This document shows positions 9,088 through 19,133 of a stretch of 37,500 nucleotides of DNA, one piece after another. The stretch lies in assembly GCA_003427395.1 (NCBI GenBank), contig BFEA01000346.1:791980-829479 (forward strand). Reading direction: 5' to 3'. The stretch is from Chara braunii. Lineage: Eukaryota > Streptophyta > Charophyceae > Charales > Characeae. The notes under the pieces were generated by a model that worked only from the letters and a program-made list of their open reading frames with translations, ran no database searches and was not told the origin of the DNA. Position 1 is the first letter of the stretch. Every line of letters begins with the position of its first letter. A program made the position numbers and the translations under genes.

Positions 9088-10040
9088 TTGGCTGTTTTGC
9101 CAAACCGGCCCGATGGGCTTGTTGTGGACGTAATGGCTTGACGAGCCTGCGGAATGAATGTTTTATTGTAGGACCCCGACCTTGGGCCTGTTTTTAGGTA
9201 CACATTCTGCTGGCGTAATTTTGCTGCAACGTTGGTGGGTTTTCCATTTTTCCGATTTCCCGCCTGACACGATGCATGACCCTGGCATGGAGAGTCCGAC
9301 CTCCGATTTCCCGCGCGATCCAGGAGGCCGTGGTGCAAGCCACCGGTGTTGTATGTACGCTATTTAGTGTCTTTGCACCGCTGACCCTTACCTCTTTGGA
9401 TGTTGATGGCCGACGGTGCCTCGGCTTGTCAGCAGTTGCGGTACTTTTGATGCTTCCTACAGACGGTGCTGTTACGGCTCTCTGTTTTCCGCTATGACGG
9501 TTTTTGTGGCATAGAACTCTGGCTATGGTGGTAGGCATGGGGACTTTTTTCGTTGTTTTCCTTTTTTCGGAGAGGGTTTTATCCATAGATGTACTCATCA
9601 TCGGTACCTGACTACGTCTGTCCATTTCAGCGACGACGGTTTTCGAGCCACATAGCCTCTTACACGATGGTAGCAGCACTGAGGCATTTTGTGATTCTCG
9701 CCTTCATTACATCAAGCGGAGCATCTACTTTGGAGCCGCACGGAGCTCGTTCCTCTTGTGTGTTTTTTCGTCTGTGCTGTGCTTGTCTTGTGTTTGCTCT
9801 GTGCAGGTCCCCAGGCCCCGTGATGGCACAGAATGTCCATTCTCTTGAGACTATGGAGAGTGCCAGCATCCACGATGGTGACCGAACGTATGATGCAAGT
9901 CTTAGGGTGGCATATCGATGGAAGGATAGATTGGGGATTGGATAAATAGAGGCAAGGCTTTCGGAACGGCCTCTTACTCCAAGCTTTCGTGTGATGGGCA
10001 TTTGCCAGATCAGGTTTCCTCGTGATGAGGCCACTCGCGG
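9088..10040 (+). repeat. 3' pseudo-LTR of the PLE
   Basis: This is the second 953-bp copy, starting seven bases after the RT stop with the hairpin GTTTGGCTGTTTTGCCAAAC. It includes a TATA-like box at 9942-9948. It ends in CCACTCGCGG, within the loop of the ribozyme-like motif, and is followed by AAGGAAAAAAAAAGAATG. The A-rich junction may mark target-primed insertion or the target itself. Confidence 0.85.
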
Positions 10041-10895
10041 AAGGAAAAAAAAAGAATGATAGTAGCATTAACTTCCTCTATACCATACGGAGGAAGAAGG
10101 GCTTTCTATTTCTATGCCTTCCCCCCCCCTCCTTGCCCTCACCTGCCCTTTACCCCATGCCACGCAGCCACTGCTGCCCACCGCCCACACCCCTCCCCCT
10201 TCCCCCGGCGCTGGGAGGAATATGGTAGCGTTGGCACTTACGCAATACAAATATTAGATGAGTGCACCTGGTCGTTGATACCTGTGACAAGCTGGGATCG
10301 GTACTTCGCGACTTCACGTACCCTTCATAATAAAATCAGAAGTAAGCACCGAAGCATGGATCTTAGCTGGTCAAGGAGAGGGGGGTCCATTTTTCAGTTT
10401 TGAAAACTAAATGCATGCATCTTTCGAAATTGCCCTTGTCCTAGTTCACATTAGTCCTTAGCGACCACGCAGAGAAATCCAATAAAAAGTTCGGAATTTC
10501 AGTTGGTGGCATTCAAATTTTCTTTGTGTTGACGCGTGAGCAACCAATTTTGAATTCTTGCATGTCGCACAAGCTCAGTTCCCACTCTACGTATGCGCAT
10601 CATCATGGCTTCTCGTTGACTGCTCCTCCGTGCATGTCCCTTCGTCTTCTCCCGACGCTGCGCTCAATCGTCCTCTTACCCTTCAGCCCAATTGATTGGT
10701 CGTTAGTTCGGCTGGTCGCATCAATGTCACGAAAGCAAATTTACGCGCGTGGCTTGGATGGCCACCCCCATTGAACAAGAGATGCCGATCGCCCCGCCTC
10801 CTTTGATCCTTCTGGAACCTCCTCTCTTCCTCTGTCCTGCTTATCTACACCCCTTGCTGCCCGCACCACATGCTGGCACCCCGCCGCCTTCTGCG

Positions 10896-10904
10896 TATAA
10901 ATTA
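10896..10904 (+). promoter_or_regulatory. Candidate TATA box
   Basis: TATAAATTA is followed after about 20 bases by a CT-rich stretch (CTTCTTCTCCTCCTCTTCG) resembling a plant transcript leader. It lies 1.6 kb upstream of the DUF7869-type gene and is the best promoter candidate for it. No other evidence supports it. Confidence 0.3.
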
Positions 10905-11911
10905 TAGGAGACCCTTCTTCTCCTCCTCTTCGATCTCGGCTACAATGCTGCACGAGCTATGCGTGTGACGTAGCAGCTTCTGAGCCTCCGCCATCTTCCA
11001 GACCCCTTCTCTCTCTTTTTTCGAATTTTGCTCAGACCAACAAGGCCCCTCTCTGTTTTCTTTTTGGTTAAAGGCGCCTTCCTAAGACCCGTGTTTTCAG
11101 TCTCATTGGTTCTTGAAATTCCGTTTTCATAATTTGGGAAATGCATGGGAATTACACGCGCTTTAGCGAACGCGCTAGGAATTTGGCCCGGCGGTTAGAA
11201 ATTCGAAAATGAACGGAACCCGACGTGTCCTTTTTGTGCGTGAATATTCTCGACCACATCGGGAAAAACTCTGGGAATTTGGTGGGAATACGAATGGATG
11301 TAGGACTGTCTTTTTTTTTCCCACGCCTACTTTACGCGCGGATATGGTGATTTCAATTTTTGAACTAGCATAGGACTTAGGAATCTGTAACTGTTTTGGT
11401 GCCTCTTTTTGCATTTGTGATCGGCGCCATGCAAGCGAGCTTCCCCCTTTCTGCTCCCCTCGCCATCTTCGACTCTCCTTTCGCGCCCGCGCTCACCCTC
11501 CCTCTGTAACCATTTTTCCCTCTCTCTCTCTCTCCCCGCGCGCCTTTTCTCCTTGATCATCTGAATCTTGGATCCGTTTCGCGCTATCCTGCGCACCCTT
11601 CCTCCTCCCACTCTAAGTCCTACGCTCAAGAACTCGGTCGGTCCTCTCTTTACCTCGTCTAGCCAAGGAGAAACGTCGTGTAAGAGGAAACTCCTATTAC
11701 GCGATGACTCTGATTGGCTACGATCGGACTCAGAAGGATCAACATGGCTTTCGCCGAGCGATTATCCCCAAGTCCTCCCTCACCCTTCCCTGCCCCAATC
11801 TTCATCCTCCCTCGTATCTACCTCCTTTCCCGCAACTATAAATTCCACAAACGCGCCCGCAAATCTCCCTGTCAACTCGTCTGCCAGCTTCCAGGAAGCG
11901 GTGGCTAGATG

Positions 11912-12467
11912 GTACGTGTGGAGTGCGAGTCAAAAAGTCCTGATGGGTTGACGGTAGTCTGGCTGGCGGTGCGCCAGATCGCCACGATGGACTGTGGGAT
12001 CCGGGCAAGCCGTACAGAGACTAAGTCGGCAGGGTGACGATCGCAGTCACTGTGGTGGAAAGTGGCACGTGACGGTCGGGATCGTCGGTGCATGCACAGG
12101 GATAGTGATCAGTGTTGAATGGATGAATGGCCCGGCGCCATAGTTGAACTTCACGGCGGTTGTGCCTCCTTGTCTCAAATCTATTCTTTGGTGTGAGTTC
12201 AGTTCGACGGCAGCTAAGCCGGAAACTCTTTTTTGTCATCGAATCTTGGTGTAATTTTCATCTATCTTGTCTGCTCCGCGTCTTTTCCTCCCTACCTCCT
12301 CTCTCTCCCTCTATGACATGAACGGTTATGGATGCTTGTCGATCTATTGCACACGAGGAATGAAATGGTTGTTTTGGTTGACGCTTAATTAGTCACGGGG
12401 ATAATGGGGCAAGGGTGCAGAGCACACGGAGAACTGAGTGATGTGTCCCTTCTGATCGGCATTGCAG
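11912..12467 (+). other. Candidate intron in the DUF7869 gene leader
   Basis: The donor TG|GTACGTGT and the acceptor CATTGCAG|TTTG, with CTGAT as a possible branch point 15-20 bases upstream, frame a 556-base intron. Splicing would join the open frame ending at 11911 to the frame starting at 12468 in phase. The upstream exon has no ATG in that frame, so the exon could be untranslated. Confidence 0.4.
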
Positions 12468-12486
12468 TTTGAAAAGGGAGTTCTCA

Positions 12487-15450
12487 ATGTTGACCCCGAC
12501 GAATCATTCAGGCTCGTCTACGACGTCCACCCAGCGTCGTTTTGTTCGCTTTACCGACGTTCCCGACGGTCAGAGCGTATCTACAGCGCTAATCCCCGGT
12601 AGTGAGGGTGTTCGGGATGTCGAGACGTTTCCCGGTGGGTGGATGTTCGTGGACACAGATTTCTGTGGTGTGTCCAAAACGACTGGATCAGATCTCGTGT
12701 GGACAGCGGGTAGACTGTCAGAAAGCATTGAAGTTACCCAACCCCTAGCATTTGACTACAGTCGGTCGTTGGTGGACACAGACTTCTGCGGTACACCCGA
12801 TAAAAACGGATCTGATCGGAAACAGTGCGGTGCATTTGGTAGAAACGGGTATGATAGGGACCAGGCAACGATACGTGCGTGTGGAAGTGCGAAGATAGGT
12901 AAGAGAATTGCATGTGAAGCCGGAATAGTTGGCTCTCCGTCGATGACAGCGACGGGTGCAATGGAAAATTGGCAGACTGGTTTTCTAGACACAGATTTCT
13001 ACAGTTCATCGGAATCCTCCCAATCTGATTTGCCGAGAACCCCTCCCACGGACAGATCGAAATTCCTAGGTGCAGCGCATAGGTCCCCGACCAAAAGCCA
13101 ACCTGGAACTCCCGAAGCAGTCCTTCAAGTTTTGTCCCATCCCCTACCAGGAGAAAGGAGAAGATATAATCGGAAAAATAGGCCGGTTAGAAGGTCAGAA
13201 CATTCGAAGAGGGCCAAATGTCGATTGAATGAAACTAACATTGTGCTCGTCCCGACATACAAATATTGTAAGAACAAGTGTCTTCGGGTCTTGACCATTG
13301 ACGATATCAAACCAGTGCGCAAAGCCTATTACGAAATGTCCCTCGAAAGGAGGATCGAGCGGTGGATGCAACCCTCGACAATTTCACTATCCTCGACGGT
13401 GGTCTGGAAAGAGTCCAACCAGTGCAGTGCAAACGCCGTGTGTGCATCGCCGGTTGGTGCAAAATAATAGGGATATGTCGAAACACATTTCGTCGTTATA
13501 GCAAGTGCAAGTTGGACGGGGTCGTCTGTGACCGTCATGGTCGATGGGGATTGTTGAACCCGAGACCGGAGTATGTGAGCATGCTGGCTCGTGTGACAAG
13601 GTTCGTGGAAGAACATGGAGATGCTATGCCTAACGAAATGGTTGTGAGGGGGACCTCACAACGACCCAAAGTTAGGCTCCCTGCTTATTTCACGAAGCTT
13701 CTTGTATACGAGTCTATCAAGGCGGACTTGGAAGCGGCGGGTCAGACCGTCGTTTCGGAGCAAGTCTTCTACTCCATATGGAGCATATGGAGGAAGTACT
13801 TGTGGCATGCCGACCTTGCCAAGTCCAACTCGTTCACAAAGTGTGGCGAGTGCGTCCGCCTTAGACAGGCCAGAGACAACGTCTTCCTCCTTCGTGACCG
13901 TAGGGATTTCGATGAAAAGCACCGCAAACACCAACTAGATCAGGTCGCGCACCATGCGGATTACGCTGACTGGAAACTTCGTTCCATTTTGAACCCTGCG
14001 GAATACCTTTGCCTTATAGTGGATGGAATGGATCAGAAAAAGACAACCATTCCTCACATCGGCATGTATAATTACTCCAAGGATCATCGACATGACATGA
14101 TGCCCTGACCGCGGTCGTAGCTCACGGCAGGAAACCGTCCATTCATGTGTACACGTATTTGCATTTCTATGCGCACGGTTCCGATGGCACCATGACGTGC
14201 GTTATGCGGACTCTATGTGAGTTGCAGGCGTCGGGACAGAAATGGCCACGCCACCTCCGCATCCAGGCGGATAATTGCTGGAGGGAAAACAAAAACCAAT
14301 ACCTTATGTGTTTGGCCTCTCTTCTGGTGAAATTCGGGATTTTCGAAGATGTCGAAGTGGGGTTCATGCTCGTCGGCCACACGCATAACGACATAGACGT
14401 GACTTTTAGTGTTTTCTCAAAAAAACTGAAGGACAACGATGCTTACACCATGAAGCAGTTGTTCTCACTTATCGAGTCGTCGCACACGATAGAACCATCG
14501 TCGGCGTATCAAAACCGCACCTCTTCAAATTCTTCATGCGTGACGGCAGTCCCGTCATGGTGTACAAGAAGTACTGTACCGATGCGGAATGGATGCCGGA
14601 AGGCAGACCAGTTCACTGGTTCCCGGTTGTCGATGGCCAGTATGCAGGCCCTGCCTCCCCTCCACAGCCATGTGTTATTCCTCGTGTCCTTAAAGACGAT
14701 TTTCGGATGGCTCGTGACAGTGTCTAAAAATTTGTGGACGTCCTCGAACAGCATAGACACATGTGGCAGACATATAGGAAGGAGGAGGTCGACAAGCGGG
14801 AGGATGCTTTGTCTTACTGGAAAGCCATCTTCATCGAGGCGGACGAGAAGAAGGAGACGGAAGAGGGTGAGGAAGAGGATGTCCTCGAGGCGGACGAGCC
14901 GGAGATCTACCCTCACACCTTCCGGCCACAATCAGTCGAAACTCTGGAGGAAGTTCAAGAAGCCGACCCTCCTTCGCCAGATGCTTCGCTTATATATGTA
15001 CGACCGAGGGGGGGCCGTCCAAAAGTGGACTTCGACCCTCGGCGCCATATAAACCAAGGTGATTTTCTGATTGTTAGGTCGCCTGATGAGGAACTGTCTC
15101 AAGGTGTCCCGTTCTGGGTTGGCAGAGCACAGTCTGAGGTTGTGGACGACCGTTCCTCACAACATTTCGGTTGTTTACGTATACAGTGGTGGGTGCCTAC
15201 AGGTCACTCGTCCGATCTTCGTGAAAGGTACTCCGGCGCTTGGACGAAGAGGTGGAAACTTTCCACTTCGGACGAGGAACAATGGCAATGCGCCGAAACC
15301 GTGGCTTATTCTTGGAGAAGACCTTTTCGCAAAGGGACGGATGAGAGCAAATTCGTGACAGGCCTTGCAATACCGACATCCGTTTGCGAGAAAGCGCTTG
15401 TGGCCTTGGGGGACAACTGTCTTTCCGGTCCGTCCGACGTGCCCGTTTAG
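12487..15450 (+). pseudogene. DUF7869-type, transposase-like protein, decayed
   Basis: The start taken is the first ATG of the frame (MLTPTNHSG). The N-terminal part has three DTDF(C/Y) repeats. A cysteine-bearing CKNKCLRVLTIDDIK block comes next, then an HTH-like region (CKIIGICRNTFRRY...HGRWG). The core follows, with LIVDGMDQKK, QADNCWRENKN and GHTHNDID. These blocks match my recollection of DUF7869 proteins found near eukaryotic repeats. The three acidic sites could be an RNase H-like D-D-D/E triad (inference). A C-terminal acidic linker leads to a PFWVGRA...IQWW domain. The frame shifts near 13370, 14102 and 14490, each consistent with one lost base, and a TAA lies at 14725-14727. It is therefore a pseudogene, or the assembly has errors. 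Confidence 0.6.
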
Positions 15451-15730
15451 ATAAATGCGAACTCATTCGGATTTGGTAGCTACGAACTCCGCTAAGGTAA
15501 TGACGAGACATGAACTGCAAACTAATTCCGGTTTCTTTTCCTGCAGGATGCATGACAATGCAATAAAGCGCTTATGGCCTTGGGGGACGACTGTCTTTCC
15601 GGTCCATCCGACGTGCCCGTTTAGATAAATGCGAACTGATTCGGATTTGATAGCTACGAACTCCGCTAAGATAATGACGAGACGTGAACTGTGAACTAAT
15701 TCCGGTTTCTTGTCCTGCAGGATGCATGAC
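15391..15730 (+). repeat. 174-bp tandem duplication spanning a stop and splice acceptor
   Basis: Bases 15391-15556 recur at 15565-15730 with a 174-bp period and roughly 90% identity. The unit contains the last codons of the DUF7869 frame (LVALGD-CLSGPSDVP), its TAG, a GCGAACTNATTCGG motif and a TTTCTTxTCCTGCAG|GATGCATGAC acceptor-like end. The duplication has therefore doubled the gene end and the start of the next unit. Confidence 0.8.
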
Positions 15731-16617
15731 GACGACACACCATCGTTCGACGTTGTATATGAGACAACGTCCTACGAAACCTCGTCGTACGCGAGCGAGT
15801 ATTCCTTTTCGATCGAGAATGTGGACACGGATCTTATCATCATGAACAAATGCATTTGAGCACAACAAACGCTCAGTCTTGACAGTGATTATTTGCATAT
15901 CGAAGCTGGGGTCGGCCTCGACGGTTACATTGCACCCGAAACATGTGTTGTTGATGGACAAACTACAATAGTTCGTGATAGAGGATCAAATCTATGGTAC
16001 CTCCATTGGAGTTTAGAAGTAGTCAAACTTTAGGAAGTTCCATCCAGTCAGGAGCAGAAGATGGACGTCGAGGATATGGTAGATGACTGGGAGTCGCTGC
16101 GCTTCGATCAAAAGTGGGGTTGTATGGACGAGCAGCATGCTAAACTTTACGCATGGTACTGCATCGGGAAATCATAGTTGTGTTTTCCTGTGATCATGGA
16201 CTACCATGGCCGAGTTCGTCTGTTCAACCGCGGCACCCCTGTGCTGACTCTTTTCACGGCGGCCAAGCTTTGTGGTAAGCAATGAGAGTTTTCTTCCTTG
16301 TGAGGGAAGACTTTCACGAGCCCGCGTCCGTTGGTGCTCTCGAGCGCCTCCGTGAACGATTAGAAATAGATCCTTCGCTCGCAAAAGAGTTGAATCAAAG
16401 GGTTGACTGTTTGGTGCATGCCCAACTTCACTTCCTTTTCGGATTGTGTGACGACATATTATTCATGTTGGAACACAAGGACAGCTGCAATGACTACACT
16501 ATATGGAAAGTTTCGCATCACCGTTCGGGTGTCCAAACATTGGAATTCGTAGGGGGTAGGCGAAAAGAGATCTACGACTGTCCTTACTGTGAGGATGGAC
16601 ACCAGTCGCCATGACCT
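15722..16617 (+). pseudogene. Uncharacterised protein B1, paralogue of B2
   Basis: I do not recognise this family. The ATG directly follows a pyrimidine-rich TCCTGCAG|G acceptor. In one frame it reads MHDDDTPSF, a serine/tyrosine-rich stretch, DTDLII, DSDYLHIE.GVGLDGYI, DDWESLRFDQKWG, YAWYCIG and RVRLFNRGTPVLTLF, with in-frame stops near 15857, 16031 and 16177. Near 16280 the frame changes to MRVFFLVREDFHE, LEIDPSLAKELNQRVDCLVH, QLHFLFGLCDD and IYDCPYC. Every block aligns with B2 downstream, which shows that the pieces belong to one protein. Its position after the DUF7869 gene suggests an accessory gene of the same element. Role unknown. Confidence 0.5.
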
Positions 16618-17110
16618 GCTATGTGAGACAACTCCGAGTTAGTTCGCACTTTGCTGCTGTACTCATAGGACGACCTCGTCGTTCGTCGACGCCATCATTG
16701 CAGGACTTGCGCAGATTAAGAGAGTAGTCTGATCGTTCCACCCAATAAGAGAGTGGTCTGACCGTTCCACATGAACGACGTGTTGGAGATGTTGAGCGGC
16801 GGTTGCAGGACTTGTGCTCAGTTGCGAAGTGCGAATCTACCGTCATTTATTTGCCAATCGTCGGCGGCGGTTGTAGGACTTGCGCTGATTTGCGAAGTGC
16901 GAATCTACTCTCACTTATCGACCCACATGAATGACGTGTAGAAAATAAGTCGGCATTAGACGGCGGTTATAAAACTTGCGCTCTCTTGCAATGTGCGAAC
17001 CAATTACCAATTATCGAACCCTTTCGTGCATATAACATTCCTGGAATTTTTGCTTATGCACTTGCGAGAATCGCAACTGACGCGCTTCCTTGCGTTTCTC
17101 CGCTGATGCA
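16615..17110. other. Spacer between B1 and B2
   Basis: No gene is seen. It carries several GTGCGAA/TTCGCAC words (16645, 16828, 16899, 16995), repeated GGCGGTTxxAGGACTTGCGC segments (16798, 16864, 16961) and repeated AAGAGAGTxGTCTGATCGTTCCA (16718, 16745). It ends in CGCTGATGCAG|AATAG, an acceptor-like site before B2. Confidence 0.5.
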
Positions 17111-18024
17111 GAATAGATATCGGGACTTCGTCGCAGAGTAGGAAGTCCTCAGCGCCGGATGTCGATCTAATCATTTTGTCGAAGAACATTTGGGAAGACA
17201 ATGGACGATCTGGTCTGGACCGTGACTACCTGCACCTCGAAGATGATGTTGCCCCGGACGGGGAAATCCCTTTGTGGCAAAGTGTGGAAGAAGGACAACT
17301 TCGGATTTGCCGTGATGTATGGTCGAACTTTTGGTACCTGTACACTCTGATGAAGGATGTACAGGCATACCCTATCAGGTTGGAGTCACTTTTGAAGAGG
17401 GAACCCCTTGAAGAGGGACCCGTCCAAACTTCTAAGATGGTTGAAGCATGACACATTTTATGTGAGAAACTTAAGTGGGCGTCGTTGGACAAGTTGCATC
17501 AAAAACTGTGTGCCTGGTTTTGCCTCGGCCAACCGACGAAGTCGGCGCCGGTGATCATACACTACTTCAGTCGAGTGAGGTTGTGTAATCGAGGCACCAC
17601 CGTCGTGACGCTCTTCCCTGACGTCAAGGTGGACGGTCGACGAATGAGAGCTCTTTTTCTCGCAAGGGAGGAATTTCACGGTGTCAAGCTCACTTCTTTT
17701 CAAGCGTTTCACACATCCGGCCCTACTGGCTCCCTTGCACGGTTCAAAAACAGGCTCGCCATAGATCAAGCACTCAAAGATGAGCTGCGTTTGCGGGTCG
17801 ACTGTTTGGTGCACCAACAACTTCACTTCCTCTTCGATAGCTGCGACGAAATAAATTTCACAGTTGAACATAGGGACAACGAATTGTGATTTGTTTACCG
17901 GCATCTGGATTATTCAGCGTTCGGACCTCAGAAAGTGACTCTGCGCAACGGGAAGACGAGATATGTGTGCGACTGCCCTCCGATGCTGGACATCTACATC
18001 TTCACTAGCGGCGTTCTGAATTAG
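17111..18024 (+). pseudogene. Uncharacterised protein B2, paralogue of B1
   Basis: The family is unknown. One frame runs the whole length with two in-frame TGAs (17449-17451 and 17887-17889). It contains DVDLIILSKN, DRDYLHLEDDVAPDGEI, QLRICRDVWSNFWYLYTL, KLCAWFCLG, RVRLCNRGTTVVTLF, MRALFLAREEFHG, LARFKNRLAIDQ, RVDCLVHQQLHFLFDSCD, EHRD and YVCDCPP. Matching blocks in B1 continue past both stops, so these are nonsense mutations. I see no ATG at the 5' edge; the open frame begins at an acceptor-like CTGATGCAG, so an upstream exon may exist. Intact stretches are ATG-startable at 17176 (less certain) and beyond. It is probably an accessory gene of the same element as the DUF7869 gene. Confidence 0.5.
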
Positions 18025-18222
18025 TTGCTTCGTCTTTTCTCTAGTGCGAATAGACTCGCACTATGCTTACAGCTCGTCCCCTTCGGTATACCCCGTTGCA
18101 TGACAAACTGTCTATTTAATTACGAGTTCATTCGCACTTTGCCAACATCAGACGGTCTCAACTTCGCCGTTTACCCACCTCTCCGTATATGACGATGGCG
18201 CTGTTCTCTTTTCTGATGCAGG

Positions 18223-18714
18223 ATGTCGTCTGGAAGTTTCAGTGGGACGGTCGTTGTCAGAGACCTGGGCTACTGCGAAAGTCTGCGAAGTGCAGTTGTT
18301 TCCGCAGTTGAGAACATTTATGGTTTAGAGTGGTTTGGCAACATTGGGCTTCCCAGATACCGCTACCTTCCGGTCCCCGAAGACGTTCGCGCTCGTGTCC
18401 AGACGTCTGTTTCGCCTCCGCCTACCCCAGCTTTTCAATACATTGTGATGGCCACACTATGCGACAGGCCCGTCTTCAGAATTGATTTCTACATTGCGTC
18501 CGAAAGGGAGTTGAGAAGCTGTTTGTATTATTCGTACGTAACCAGCACATCTTTCGATAGAATGCCAGAAGGTTGTGAGCCTGCCATTACGTTTTTCTTA
18601 TCGATCTTCATCATGCATATCGCCTCGTGCTTGGATGGAGAATTGTTCCTTGTATCCGGCGTGAGAGAAAATGATGACAATCCCCCGTTCTGGGGAGACC
18701 ATTGTCCGTTCTAA
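18223..18714 (+). CDS. Uncharacterised protein C, 163 residues
   Basis: I do not recognise it. The ATG follows TTTTCTGATGCAG|G, the same acceptor-then-gATG arrangement as B1. The product starts MSSGSFSGTVVVRDLGYCE, has a hydrophobic stretch FFLSIFIMHIASCLDGELFLVSG near the C terminus and ends at TAA 18712-18714. The same frame stays open past the stop to 18903 and encodes an arginine-rich tail (RVQHRRAQRRRSREATRRL), so the stop may be a mutation removing a basic, possibly nuclear-targeting end. The middle (IVMATLCDRPVFRIDFYIASERE) faintly resembles a block in the minus-strand D genes; that is a guess. Confidence 0.4.
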   Translation: MSSGSFSGTVVVRDLGYCESLRSAVVSAVENIYGLEWFGNIGLPRYRYLPVPEDVRARVQTSVSPPPTPAFQYIVMATLCDRPVFRIDFYIASERELRSCLYYSYVTSTSFDRMPEGCEPAITFFLSIFIMHIASCLDGELFLVSGVRENDDNPPFWGDHCPF

Positions 18715-18903
18715 ATCCATCACTGGATCAATTTGAATCGAGTTTTAAGAAATTTACTCATGCGCGACTTGCCGAATATCGAAGCAGATCTTGAGGCCCG
18801 AATTCCTGAACCAAGTCCTTTTAATCGAGTTCAACATAGACGAGCGCAACGCCGACGATCGCGGGAGGCTACTCGAAGACTGTACATGCTGCTACCATGA
18901 AGA

Positions 18904-19133
18904 TCGTACTAACTCTTTTCACCCGATGCATGCTACGAAGATACTCATCGTCTCAGGGTATTCGGATTCTATATGCGAATAGAATCTCATTTATCACCTC
19001 ACTCCTTTTGCAGTGGGTCTGACCGTATCATGTCGTGGACATCATGTCGGGCTTGGATGAGCTTCTGTCTGATACTTGTGTAGGCAGGTGAACATCGTGT
19101 CGGGTTCAGATGACCTTTTGTCTAATGCAGGAC
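18904..19133. other. Spacer with repeated TCATGTCGG/TCGTGTCGG words
   Basis: Two related segments (ATCATGTCGGGCTTGGATGAGCTTCTGTCTGAT at about 19043 and its variant at about 19093) suggest an old duplication. No coding feature is present. Confidence 0.4.

Larger units (their letters stand above)
3526..10040 (+). mobile_element. Penelope-like retroelement, GIY-YIG upstream of RT
   Basis: This 6.5-kb element has 953-bp direct repeats at both ends (3526-4478 and 9088-10040). The body between them reads ORF1 (zinc knuckle, coiled coil, SAP-like), then a GIY-YIG endonuclease, then a reverse transcriptase with a VDD catalytic motif. Partial terminal direct repeats, a GIY-YIG nuclease and an RT related to telomerase define Penelope-like elements. 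Most described PLEs carry GIY-YIG after the RT; a clade with it in front has been described from green algae, protists and animals, and this copy fits that order. The RT frame is broken by stops and frameshifts, so the copy is non-autonomous. Confidence 0.75.
10041..12486. other. Gene-free stretch with CT-rich leader-like DNA
   Basis: The 2.4-kb stretch holds pyrimidine-rich tracts (10110-10205, 10915-11070, 11440-11560) typical of plant 5' leaders. An open frame at about 11568-11951 has no ATG. It would join in frame to the downstream DUF7869 gene if the intron at 11912-12467 is real. Otherwise I see no coding feature. Confidence 0.45.

Noticed and set aside
11568-11951. 127-codon frame taken as a gene of its own
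   Set aside because: No ATG in frame and serine/proline-rich; it can only be an exon if the proposed intron is real.
15060-15100. CTGATGAGG near 15083 as another hammerhead
   Set aside because: It lies in coding sequence of the DUF7869 gene, and no stem II or GAAA follows at proper spacing.
7811-15730. Both in-element duplications have a 174-bp period
   Set aside because: The two units are unrelated in sequence and differ in identity, so the shared length is probably coincidence.
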